From positions 1 through 27,961 of the forward strand of contig JAGPVU010000189.1 in the NCBI GenBank assembly GCA_018066825.1: a stretch of DNA of 27,961 nt, in the 5' to 3' direction. This document shows, piece by piece, positions 16,125 through 23,914 of the stretch. Each line of letters begins with the position of its first letter. Position 1 is the first letter of the stretch. Below the pieces are notes generated by a model. The model was not told the DNA's origin and ran no database searches. It worked only from the letters and a program-made list of their open reading frames with translations. The DNA is from Cycloclasticus sp. (GTDB lineage Bacteria; Pseudomonadota; Gammaproteobacteria; Methylococcales; Cycloclasticaceae). The position numbers and the translations under genes are program-made.

Positions 16125-16802
16125 ATGGACACACAAAAACAAGAAGCGTGGAAAGTTTTTCAGATTATGTCCGAATTCGTTAACGGATTTGAACAGCTTT
16201 CACCTATTGCCCCTGCAGTTACTATGTATGGCTCGGCCCGTTTAAAAGCCGATCACCCAGATTATAAACGTACCGAAGCCATCGCCTTAGCTTTATCCAA
16301 CGCGGGCTTTTCGATTATCAGCGGCGGTGGGCCTGGGTTGATGGAAGCGGCCAATAAAGGGGCTTTTGCTGGCGCCTCCTCTAGCATCGGCTTAAATATT
16401 CAATTACCCCACGAACAAAAAGCCAACGCCTACCAAGATATCAATATCAGTTTCAGGCATTTTTTTGCTCGTAAGGTCATGTTTGTCAAATACGCTACGG
16501 CCTACGTGGTACTACCCGGCGGTTTCGGCACTTTGGACGAGTTGGCAGAAATTTTGACCTTAATTCAAACCGGTAAGTCTAGAAAAATTCCCATTATCCT
16601 CGTCAACGAGACATTTTGGCGTGGTTTGCTCGACTGGTTTAGCGACACACTGATTGCCGAAGGCACCATTTCAGAGAAAGATTTGGCCCTCATCCAAATT
16701 TGCGAAACACCCGACGAAGTACTTAACGCGATTTTTGATTTTTATGAACAACGTGGTTTCGCGCCTTCCGCAAAAGAAGAGCAAGTGTTGCTTGAGCTTT
16801 AA
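16125..16802 (+). CDS. LOG-family protein (TIGR00730), nucleoside 5'-monophosphate phosphoribohydrolase
   Basis: A Rossmann-fold enzyme of the LONELY GUY family, which hydrolyses the N-glycosidic bond of (cytokinin) nucleoside monophosphates. In bacteria many members act on AMP-like nucleotides or have an unknown substrate. The 225-residue protein has the nucleotide-binding GGGPGLMEAANKGA near 66-79 and the signature PGGFGTLDELAEIL near 131-144, with the catalytic Arg/Glu region intact. It is somewhat longer than the shortest LOG proteins because of an N-terminal segment of about 30 residues. GAAGGA precedes the ATG. It is divergent from polA and 89 bp upstream of the DUF2782 gene. The family is clear, the natural substrate is not. 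Confidence 0.9.
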   Translation: MDTQKQEAWKVFQIMSEFVNGFEQLSPIAPAVTMYGSARLKADHPDYKRTEAIALALSNAGFSIISGGGPGLMEAANKGAFAGASSSIGLNIQLPHEQKANAYQDINISFRHFFARKVMFVKYATAYVVLPGGFGTLDELAEILTLIQTGKSRKIPIILVNETFWRGLLDWFSDTLIAEGTISEKDLALIQICETPDEVLNAIFDFYEQRGFAPSAKEEQVLLEL

Positions 16803-16891
16803 TCGGTTTCATTAGGGACTTAAGTCAAGTTGTACAAACCTGGGCAGATAGTGTCATAATTAAGCCGTCTATTTAGTTCAAAGGAAAAACC

Positions 16892-17233
16892 ATGTCACGC
16901 CTACTCGCCGTTCTTGTGTTGTTATTAATCACGTATACCGCCAATGTAGCGGCTAAAGACGCTCAGCCTATTATCGTTCCTGAGCCACCCGAGTTACCGT
17001 CTCAAATAGTCAGCGGTGAAAACATGAAGCCTGACCTCACCATCACACGGAAAAAGAAAGAAACCATCACCGAATACAGCGTAAATGGCAACGTGTATAT
17101 GGTTAAAATCTCACCCGAAGGCGCACCTGCCTACTACCTTGTTGATACCGACGGTGACGGCGACTTAGAAACACGTCGTACAGCCCTTGAAAATGGCATG
17201 AACATCCCACAATGGTTGCTGCTTAGCTGGTAA
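16892..17233 (+). CDS. DUF2782 secreted protein
   Basis: A 113-residue protein with an N-terminal signal peptide (about 1-21, ending ANVAAKD). A compact domain follows: DLTITRKKKETITEYSVNG, then MVKISPEGAPAYYLVDTDGDGDLETR, ending IPQWLLLSW. This matches the DUF2782 family, which sits between polA and thrB in Pseudomonas. The Asp-rich turn DTDGDGD could bind a metal, but that is a guess. AAAGGA precedes the ATG. It lies 21 bp upstream of thrB and is probably co-transcribed. Function unknown. Confidence 0.85.
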   Translation: MSRLLAVLVLLLITYTANVAAKDAQPIIVPEPPELPSQIVSGENMKPDLTITRKKKETITEYSVNGNVYMVKISPEGAPAYYLVDTDGDGDLETRRTALENGMNIPQWLLLSW

Positions 17234-17254
17234 ATCCACCACACGTTCTTCACT

Positions 17255-18199
17255 ATGTCTGTTTATACCGTCGTTGAGCGCGCTCAACTAGTTGACCATT
17301 TACAAAGTTACGACCTAGGGCAGCTCGTCAGCTTTCAAGGCATTAGCTCAGGTATCGAAAATACCAATTATTTTGTCACTACCGATCAAGGCGACTACGT
17401 TTTAACCCTGTTTGAAGAACTGAAGGCAGAAGAACTCCCCTACTTTTTATCCATTATGGCGTTTGTGTCGGAACATGGCGTGCCTAGTGCTCATCCTATT
17501 TGCGATAAAAACGGTCATTATTTATCCAAGCTGAACGGTAAGCCTGCTGCCTTAGTCGAGCGCTTAAGTGGCGGGGATATCGAAAAACCCAACACCATCC
17601 AATGTGCAGTCATCGGCCGTTCGATGGCACAGCTGCACCGAGCGAGTTTAAAACTAGACAGTTATCGCGAAAACAGTCGCGGTGCATATTGGCGAAAACA
17701 AGCCGCTGAACTGTTGTTGCCATTAGTCGATTCAAGCTCAGCAGAAATCATTCGCGACGAACTCAGCTTTCAAACAAACTATCATGCCTTACCCTTAGAT
17801 AAACAAGTGATCCACGCCGACCTTTTTAGAGACAACGCCTTATTTAATGGTAACGATCTATCTGGCATTATTGATTTTTATTACGCCTGTAATGATTACT
17901 TTATCTATGACTTAGCAGTAGCCGTCAATGACTGGTGCGTCGATACAGAGGGCTTATTGGACGCGGCTAGGTATAAGGCCTTTATTGATGCTTACCAGGC
18001 GATTAGACCGCTGAGCAAAAAAGAAATTGCGAGCTGGCCCGTTGTGATTAGAGCTGCCGCCTTTCGCTTTTGGTTATCACGTTTACGTGACGTGCACTTT
18101 CCTAAAGAAGGTGAAATGACACATTTAAAGGACCCTGATGCAATGAAACGCATCTTGATCGCACGCCGTAATTTTCCCGATAATTATCGCCTAAGCTAA
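17255..18199 (+). CDS. thrB: Homoserine kinase, aminoglycoside-phosphotransferase-fold type
   Basis: Phosphorylates homoserine for threonine synthesis. The 314-residue protein belongs to the APH/choline-kinase fold, not the GHMP fold of E. coli ThrB. The signature is the catalytic loop VIHADLFRDNALF (about 185-197), with Asp and Asn, followed by the metal-binding GIIDFYYA. N-terminal YTVVERAQLVDHLQSYDLG and the GIENTNYFV loop are typical of pseudomonad-type ThrB. No clear ribosome site was seen, so translation may depend on the upstream DUF2782 gene, 21 bp away. A TRAP transporter gene starts 37 bp after its stop. Confidence 0.94.
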   Translation: MSVYTVVERAQLVDHLQSYDLGQLVSFQGISSGIENTNYFVTTDQGDYVLTLFEELKAEELPYFLSIMAFVSEHGVPSAHPICDKNGHYLSKLNGKPAALVERLSGGDIEKPNTIQCAVIGRSMAQLHRASLKLDSYRENSRGAYWRKQAAELLLPLVDSSSAEIIRDELSFQTNYHALPLDKQVIHADLFRDNALFNGNDLSGIIDFYYACNDYFIYDLAVAVNDWCVDTEGLLDAARYKAFIDAYQAIRPLSKKEIASWPVVIRAAAFRFWLSRLRDVHFPKEGEMTHLKDPDAMKRILIARRNFPDNYRLS

Positions 18200-18236
18200 A
18201 CTAACGACAACACACCCGCTACCAATACTCATACCC

Positions 18237-18746
18237 ATGCTCACCTCGCTCAGCTCTTTTATCGACTCGCTTAACCACAAGGTCTCTAACTGCGTCGCTT
18301 GGCTAACGACACTAATGGTTATCACCATGTTTAGCATTGTTGTATTGCGTTACGGGTTTAATCTAGGTTCAATTGCGCTTCAAGAATCCATCACCTATAT
18401 GCACGGCCTGGTGTTTATGTTGGCGATCGCCCACACTTTAAAAATAGACGGTCACGTACGCGTGGATATTTTTTATCAACGTTGGGGAGATAAAGGCCGC
18501 GCCTGGGTCAGCCTCATCGGGTCGTTGTGCTTATTGCTACCGGTATGCGTTTTCATTATTTATATTAGCTGGGATTATGTACAAACGTCTTGGTCCTACC
18601 TTGAAGGGTCAAGGGAAGCCGGCGGTCTTGATGCCGTATTTTTGCTTAAATCACTGATCCCACTGATGGCCACACTATTGCTTTTGCAAGGCCTGTCTGA
18701 GGTGATGAAGTCTATTTGCACGCTACGCAACGGGGTTGCTCGATAA
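18237..18746 (+). CDS. dctQ: TRAP transporter small membrane subunit (DctQ)
   Basis: The small permease subunit of a tripartite ATP-independent periplasmic transporter. The 169-residue protein has four hydrophobic helices (about 15-35, 50-68, 90-112 and 132-155) and the DctQ features SITYMHGLVFMLAIAHTLKIDGHVRVDIFYQ. Its TAA overlaps the ATG of dctM by one base (TAATG), so the two membrane subunits are coupled. No good ribosome site precedes its own ATG, which lies 37 bp after thrB. The matching binding protein is not adjacent; a candidate lies at 23915-25003 on the other strand. Confidence 0.9.
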   Translation: MLTSLSSFIDSLNHKVSNCVAWLTTLMVITMFSIVVLRYGFNLGSIALQESITYMHGLVFMLAIAHTLKIDGHVRVDIFYQRWGDKGRAWVSLIGSLCLLLPVCVFIIYISWDYVQTSWSYLEGSREAGGLDAVFLLKSLIPLMATLLLLQGLSEVMKSICTLRNGVAR

Positions 18747-20122
18747 TGGATGGGAGCCTCGCCTTATGGATGTTTGCTGCCGTCTTTATTGTCTTGTTAA
18801 TGGGTTACCCAGTCGCCATCAGCTTGGCTGGCACTGCGCTCGTTTTTGCCTTTGCCGGCATGCACTTTGGCACGTTTGATCCGGCTTTTTTAGAAGCGCT
18901 ACCGAATCGATTGTTTGGTATTATTGAAAATGACACCTTGATAGCCGTCCCCTTATTTGTGTTTATGGGGGTGATGCTTGAAAAGTCAAAAATCGCCGAA
19001 GGCTTATTGGAAAATATGTCTAAGTTATTTGGCACCTTGCCAGGCGGCCTGGGGTTTTCCGTTATTCTTGTTGGCATGCTAATGGCTGCTAGCACTGGTA
19101 TTGTTGGCGCAACGGTAGTCACCATGGGTCTGCTGTCATTACCCACCATGCTAAAAAGAAACTATGACCCAGCGCTGGCTTGCGGCACCATTTGTGCCTC
19201 CGGCACCCTTGGGCAAATTATCCCGCCGTCGATTGTATTGGTGCTGCTGGGCGACGTTATTTCGGCCGCTTATCAACAAGCCCAACTCGACATGGGCATT
19301 TTTTCACCCGATACTATTTCTGTTGGCGATCTGTTTGCCGGCGCCTTAATCCCGGGGCTGATATTGGTTCTTTTATACCTGCTGTATCTCGCCGTTATCG
19401 CCTTTGCTAAACCGTCAGCCTGCCCCGCTTTGCCAAAAACACACAGTGACACACACTTATTGATTGATTTAGGCAAAAACTTATTCCCACCCTTACTGTT
19501 AATTGTCGCCGTACTCGGCTCCATCGTCGGTGGTGTTGCCACCCCTACCGAAGCGGCATCAGTTGGCGCCATTGGCGCCATGGTGCTGGCGTATGCCAAA
19601 CAACAACTCACTGTAAAACAACTCAAAGCTGTTTCGCGTGATACCACCCAAGTCACCAGCATGGTGTTTTTTATTCTCATCGGGGCCTCGCTGTTTTCTT
19701 TAGTGTTTAGAGGCTTTGGCGGCGATGTGTTGGTAGAAGACATCCTAACTGACCTGCCCGGTGGCGTTTTTGGCGCCATGCTAGCCGTTATGTTGGTGAT
19801 GTTTTTACTCGGCTTTGTGCTCGATTTTATTGAAATTACTTTTGTGGTTGTGCCGATAGTGGCCCCTATCTTATTGGCGATGGGCGTTAATCCCGTTTGG
19901 CTGGGTATTATGATTGCGCTTAACCTACAAACCTCGTTTTTGACACCACCGTTCGGTTTTGCCTTGTTTTATTTACGCGGCGTAGCCCCCGCGAGCATCC
20001 GCACCAGCCAAATTTATAAGGGTGTGATACCCTTTATCGTCATCCAATTATGTTTACTAGCCGTCTTGGCGGCTTGGCCAGGTTTAGCCACTTGGCTGCC
20101 TGATCTGATCTATAAAAATTGA
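18746..20122 (+). CDS. dctM: TRAP transporter large membrane subunit (DctM)
   Basis: The ion-coupled transport subunit of the TRAP system. The 458-residue protein has about 12 hydrophobic segments, with the motif region GMLMAASTGIVGATVVTMG and the GTLGQIIPPSIVLVLLGD stretch typical of DctM. The second half repeats the pattern around GLRF-like regions and LQTSFLTPPFGFALFYLRG. The subtype resembles TRAP systems for 2-oxoacids or organic acids rather than sialic acid. I chose the ATG at 18746, overlapping the dctQ stop, over an in-frame TTG at 18716. Substrate cannot be assigned from this subunit. Confidence 0.92.
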   Translation: MDGSLALWMFAAVFIVLLMGYPVAISLAGTALVFAFAGMHFGTFDPAFLEALPNRLFGIIENDTLIAVPLFVFMGVMLEKSKIAEGLLENMSKLFGTLPGGLGFSVILVGMLMAASTGIVGATVVTMGLLSLPTMLKRNYDPALACGTICASGTLGQIIPPSIVLVLLGDVISAAYQQAQLDMGIFSPDTISVGDLFAGALIPGLILVLLYLLYLAVIAFAKPSACPALPKTHSDTHLLIDLGKNLFPPLLLIVAVLGSIVGGVATPTEAASVGAIGAMVLAYAKQQLTVKQLKAVSRDTTQVTSMVFFILIGASLFSLVFRGFGGDVLVEDILTDLPGGVFGAMLAVMLVMFLLGFVLDFIEITFVVVPIVAPILLAMGVNPVWLGIMIALNLQTSFLTPPFGFALFYLRGVAPASIRTSQIYKGVIPFIVIQLCLLAVLAAWPGLATWLPDLIYKN

Positions 20123-20215
20123 CCGTAATCATTACACAGCGAGTTAAGCTTGTAATAACGTTGCTTTTTATTGGGTCAGTAATAGACTAGATTGAAATAA
20201 TAAAAAGGAATCAAC

Positions 20216-22351
20216 ATGTCATCCGTAGCGAGGGAAGCGGGCAGCGACCCAAAAAACACGCGAACCGTACGACTTAACGACGGAACAGTAGAACAAAAAC
20301 GTCAAGAAATTCGTGACTACTTGCATAAAACGTTTTTGTTAGAGGAGCAGCTGTACGACGTTATCCAAGATAAGCAGGCCTTTTACCTTCGAGCGGAAGC
20401 GCTGCGCCACCCGATTATTTTTTATTATGGCCATACCGCGACTTTTTTCATTAATAAGCTAACTCTCGCCAGCTTAATTCAACAACGCATCAACCCGCGC
20501 TTCGAGTCGATTTTTGCCGTCGGTGTGGATGAAATGTCTTGGGATGATTTAAACGAAGCCAATTATGATTGGCCCTCCGTGACTGAAGTTAAAGCCTACC
20601 GAAAAAAAGTGTTTGCCTTGGTAGGCTCACTCATTGACTCGATGCCGCTTGACTTGCCTATTACCTGGGAAAGCCCCTTTTGGCCTATCCTAATGGGCAT
20701 CGAACACCAGCGCATTCATATCGAGACCTCATCGGCAATTATTCGCCAAATGCCGCTGCAGTACTTACAACAACACAAAGCGTGGCCAGTGTGCCCGCAT
20801 CAGGGGGAAGCGCCCAGCAACCAACTCATTGGGGTGACTGGTGGCACGCTCCACTTAGGCAAAGATCGAGACCACCCGACCTATGGTTGGGATAATGAAT
20901 ACGGTCAAAAAACGGCCCAATTAGACTCCTTTTCTGCCAGTAAATTTTTAGTTTCAAACGCCGAGTTTTTAGCTTTTATTGAAGACGGCGGTTATCAGCA
21001 GCAACAGTTTTGGACCGTCGAGGGCTGGAAATGGGTGCAATATAAAAAACCCGGGCACCCCTTGTTTTGGGTTAAGAAAAACAGTGATTATTTTTTACGC
21101 ACCTTGTTGGCCGAACAGCCAATGCCATGGAACTGGCCCGCTGAAGTTAACTACCTAGAGGCCAAAGCCTTTTGTAACTGGCTCGCTAAAAAAACCACCA
21201 AACCGATCCGCTTACCAAGCGAAGAACAATGGCATCAATTACACCAATTACACGATATTCCCGACCAGCCCGACTGGGATCAAGCGCCCGGTAATATTAA
21301 TTTAGAGCACTGGGCTTCTGCCTGTCCGGTCGACCATTTTGCATTTGGCGAATTTTATGACTTAATTGGTAACGCTTGGCAATGGACAGAAACACCCATC
21401 AGCGGTTTTGATGGTTTCGAGGTACACCCTTTATACGATGATTTTTCGACCCCTACGTTTGACACCCAGCACAACCTAATTAAGGGCGGTTGCTGGATAT
21501 CAACCGGCAACGAAGCCACAAAACACGCGCGCTATGCTTTTAGACGCCACTTTTATCAGCACGCGGGATTCCGTTATGTTGAATCAAACCAACCTTTAGA
21601 GAAACCTGCCGCTATGTACGAAACCGATACCGCTGTCTCACAATATTGTCACTTTCACTACGGCCCCAGTTATTTTGATGTCGAAGATTTATCGGCTCAT
21701 TGTGTCCGGCTATGCATGGAAAAACTAAGCGGAAAACCCACCGTTCGCGCCTTAGATTTAGGCTGCGCCGTTGGTCGCGCATCGTTTGAGCTTGCCCAAC
21801 ACTTCGATAGCGTCACTGGCATTGATTTTTCTGCACGCTTTATCCGCATCGCCCACCAAATGCAGCAAAAGGGCAAAATCAATTACGAACTGGCCGAAGA
21901 GGGCGATATTGTGTCTTACCACGAGCAACAACTGGCTCAACTCGGTCTTGATCAGCAGCAACAAAACATCGAATTTTTTCAAGGTGATGCGACTAATTTA
22001 AAGCCTCAATTTAATCATTACGACCTGGTGCTCGCAATAAACCTGATCGATCGACTTCGCTCACCGGCAGTGTTTCTTAACGATATTCGCCAGCGAATTA
22101 ATGTCGGCGGCCTCTTAGCCATCGCATCCCCCTACACCTGGCTAGAAGAGTTCACCCCCAAAGAAAACTGGTTAGGCGGCTATCGCAAAGATGGCGAGCC
22201 CTTTTCTACATTAGAGGGGCTGAAAGAGCACTTGGGCGAACACTTCAAACTCATCAATGAGCCTGTCGACGTACCCTTTGTTATTCGAGATACCGCGCGA
22301 AAATATCAACATAGCTTTAGCCAATTGAGTATTTGGCAACGCCTTTCCTGA
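20216..22351 (+). CDS. ovoA: Ovothiol synthase OvoA: 5-histidylcysteine sulfoxide synthase fused to 4-mercaptohistidine N-methyltransferase
   Basis: A non-haem iron enzyme that joins cysteine and histidine with oxygen to give 5-histidylcysteine sulfoxide, plus a C-terminal methyltransferase for the last step to ovothiol A, an antioxidant mercaptohistidine. The 711-residue protein has three parts. A DinB-like helical domain (about 30-185) carries the iron-binding H164-x3-H168-x-E170 motif and a further candidate ligand H73 in YYGHTATF. A formylglycine-generating-enzyme-like (sulfatase-modifying) domain spans about 200-460 (GGTLHLGKDRDHPTYGWDNE ... GFRYV). A SAM methyltransferase domain (about 470-711) has motif I LDLGCAVGR near 513-521. 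AAGGA precedes the ATG. The C-S lyase OvoB is not in the window. Confidence 0.94.
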   Translation: MSSVAREAGSDPKNTRTVRLNDGTVEQKRQEIRDYLHKTFLLEEQLYDVIQDKQAFYLRAEALRHPIIFYYGHTATFFINKLTLASLIQQRINPRFESIFAVGVDEMSWDDLNEANYDWPSVTEVKAYRKKVFALVGSLIDSMPLDLPITWESPFWPILMGIEHQRIHIETSSAIIRQMPLQYLQQHKAWPVCPHQGEAPSNQLIGVTGGTLHLGKDRDHPTYGWDNEYGQKTAQLDSFSASKFLVSNAEFLAFIEDGGYQQQQFWTVEGWKWVQYKKPGHPLFWVKKNSDYFLRTLLAEQPMPWNWPAEVNYLEAKAFCNWLAKKTTKPIRLPSEEQWHQLHQLHDIPDQPDWDQAPGNINLEHWASACPVDHFAFGEFYDLIGNAWQWTETPISGFDGFEVHPLYDDFSTPTFDTQHNLIKGGCWISTGNEATKHARYAFRRHFYQHAGFRYVESNQPLEKPAAMYETDTAVSQYCHFHYGPSYFDVEDLSAHCVRLCMEKLSGKPTVRALDLGCAVGRASFELAQHFDSVTGIDFSARFIRIAHQMQQKGKINYELAEEGDIVSYHEQQLAQLGLDQQQQNIEFFQGDATNLKPQFNHYDLVLAINLIDRLRSPAVFLNDIRQRINVGGLLAIASPYTWLEEFTPKENWLGGYRKDGEPFSTLEGLKEHLGEHFKLINEPVDVPFVIRDTARKYQHSFSQLSIWQRLS

Positions 22352-22353
22352 AC

Positions 22354-22911
22354 ATGACAGGCAATATCGACACCCCGGTTACCGTTTCCATTGCTCGTAA
22401 AGTACGCCCAGGGGCCGAAGCGCAATACGAGGACTGGTTGCACCGTATTTCCGAAGTCGCCACGCATTTTCCCGGCCACCAAGGCGTTCACATTTTAAAA
22501 CCCTCGTCCAAAACCCTTGGCGAATACGTGCTAATCGTTGGCTTTAGTAGCTACGCTCGGCAAAAAGCATGGGAAGACTCGGCCGAAAGGCAGCAATTCC
22601 TTGATGAGTTAAGCGAAAAAAACCTTATCGAAGGCGATGCCGATATCAAGAAAGTTTCCGGTCTGGAATTTTGGTTTACTCTGCCAGAAGTACCCGTCAA
22701 CGCAAAACCCAACCAACACAAAATGGCGCTGGTTCTAATCGTTGTGGTGTTTAGCTTATTATTTGCCATTAACCTGACGTTTGGAGCCTGGCTCAACGTA
22801 CTACCCCTAGCTCTAAAACTTGTGCTGATGGTCACTGGCCAGGTACTGCTGATGACCTACTTTGTCATGCCAGCGGTCACACGAATGCTTAAATCTTGGT
22901 TATTCCGCTAA
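22354..22911 (+). CDS. ABM-domain membrane protein next to ovoA
   Basis: A 185-residue protein with an antibiotic biosynthesis monooxygenase (ABM, dimeric alpha-beta barrel) domain at about 1-105 (TVSIARKVRPGAEAQYEDWLHRI ... VLIVGFSS). Two hydrophobic helices near 125-148 and 155-175 anchor the C-terminus. ABM domains occur in small cofactor-free oxygenases and haem-degrading proteins, but also in many proteins of unknown function. The ATG lies two bases after the ovoA stop and has no ribosome site, so it is translationally coupled to ovoA. An in-frame TTG at 22333 would overlap ovoA and is less likely. Coupling suggests a shared pathway; the actual activity is unknown. Confidence 0.85.
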   Translation: MTGNIDTPVTVSIARKVRPGAEAQYEDWLHRISEVATHFPGHQGVHILKPSSKTLGEYVLIVGFSSYARQKAWEDSAERQQFLDELSEKNLIEGDADIKKVSGLEFWFTLPEVPVNAKPNQHKMALVLIVVVFSLLFAINLTFGAWLNVLPLALKLVLMVTGQVLLMTYFVMPAVTRMLKSWLFR

Positions 22912-22954
22912 GTCATCGACCCTCAATTTAACAACCATTAAAGGATCTAAATCA

Positions 22955-23392
22955 ATGAGTGCTTTACCCCATCAATATAAAGTAAGCGTCGCAGGCAAGC
23001 CGGATAATACACTCATCGCGCAGGCAGACCATTTACCCGATTTACAAGTAGCCGCACCGTCGGGTTTTGGCGGCCCCGGCGATCAGTGGTCGCCGGAAGA
23101 GCTATTAATGGCAGCTTTAGCCAATTGCCTCATCTTATCCTTCAGGGCTATTACTAAAGCATCCAAATTCGACTGGGTTTCCATAGAGTGTGAGTCCAAT
23201 GGCACCTTAGACCAGGTCGATCACACGATTAAGTTTACTCAGGTAAACACCAAAGCCAAGCTGATTATCACATCAGCTGATGATAGGGAGAAAGCAAAAA
23301 AGCTACTGCACAAAGCCGAGGATGTCTGCTTTATCAGCAACTCACTATCCTGTGCGTCCCACTTTGAAACTGAGGTTATAGTCGCTGACTAA
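22955..23392 (+). CDS. OsmC-family peroxidase-like protein
   Basis: A 145-residue protein of the OsmC/Ohr superfamily, whose members reduce organic hydroperoxides with a cysteine pair. Both cysteines are present: C58 in AALANCLILSFRAI and C125 in KAEDVCFISNSL. The N-terminal GFGGPGDQWSPEELLMAALANC is the family signature. The FISNSL ending resembles the OsmC/YhfA-type subgroup more than Ohr. The ATG at 22955 has AAGGAT 8 bases upstream; an upstream in-frame TTG inside the ABM gene was rejected. It follows the ABM gene by 43 bp on the same strand. Peroxide defence would fit beside a gene for the thiol antioxidant ovothiol. Confidence 0.9.
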   Translation: MSALPHQYKVSVAGKPDNTLIAQADHLPDLQVAAPSGFGGPGDQWSPEELLMAALANCLILSFRAITKASKFDWVSIECESNGTLDQVDHTIKFTQVNTKAKLIITSADDREKAKKLLHKAEDVCFISNSLSCASHFETEVIVAD

Positions 23393-23432
23393 TTAGCCCT
23401 TGCCTTAATCGTTTAGCCGCAGGAGAAATAAC

Positions 23433-23885
23433 ATGAAAAAAGCCTTAATCTCAGCCTTACTCGCTGTCTTTATTGTCCTACCAGCCATCGCCGCGGAAGG
23501 CGTAATTAATGTTTTAAGTACCTTTAGCGTGGAAAAAACCGCTGAACGACTGGATAGCTTGCTCCATAAAAAAGGTCTCACCGTATTTACACGCATCAAA
23601 CACGCCGAAAACGCGGCCAAGGTGGGCGTTGCGCTACGTAAAACCGAGTTGATTATATTTGGCAACCCTAAGATTGGTAGCCCGCTTATGGTGTGCCAAC
23701 AGAGTGTTGCCATTGACTTACCCCAAAAGGCACTGATTTGGGAAGATGATAACGCCCAAGTTTGGATCTCGTATAACGACCCTAACTACCTTAAAAAAAG
23801 GCACGCGATAGCAGGTTGCGGTGAGGCCCTATCAAAAATAGGCCGGGCGCTGTCCGGTTTAAGTAAGGCCGCCGCAACAGATTAA
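23433..23885 (+). CDS. Secreted DUF302-domain protein
   Basis: A 150-residue protein with a signal peptide (about 1-20, ending PAIAAEG) and a DUF302 domain: STFSVEKTAERLDSLLHKKGLTVFTRIKHAENA, then LRKTELIIFGNPKIGSPLMVCQQSVAIDLPQKALIWEDDNAQVWISYNDPNYL. This is the whole domain with family-typical order. DUF302 proteins are periplasmic or cytosolic dimers of uncertain function, sometimes linked with sulfur or redox genes. A strong AGGAG precedes the ATG. It follows the OsmC gene by 40 bp and ends the plus-strand operon. A long inverted repeat covers its last codons and stop. Confidence 0.9.
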   Translation: MKKALISALLAVFIVLPAIAAEGVINVLSTFSVEKTAERLDSLLHKKGLTVFTRIKHAENAAKVGVALRKTELIIFGNPKIGSPLMVCQQSVAIDLPQKALIWEDDNAQVWISYNDPNYLKKRHAIAGCGEALSKIGRALSGLSKAAATD

Positions 23886-23892
23886 ACCGGAC
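23852..23892. repeat. 11-bp perfect inverted repeat over the DUF302 stop codon
   Basis: GTCCGGTTTAA (23852-23862) and TTAAACCGGAC (23882-23892) pair perfectly around a 19-base loop. The right arm contains the TAA of the DUF302 gene. It lies between convergent genes. No T run follows on either strand, so it is not a textbook intrinsic terminator. It may protect the 3' end of the message or separate the two transcripts. Confidence 0.7.
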
Positions 23893-23914
23893 GAACCTAG
23901 GCCTTGTCCATCTA

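Noticed and set aside
20123..20215. Promoter and operator upstream of ovoA (short TTACA/TGTAA repeat and AT-rich stretch)
   Set aside because: Several partial -10 and -35 matches exist but none has acceptable spacing, and a five-base repeat is too short to claim.
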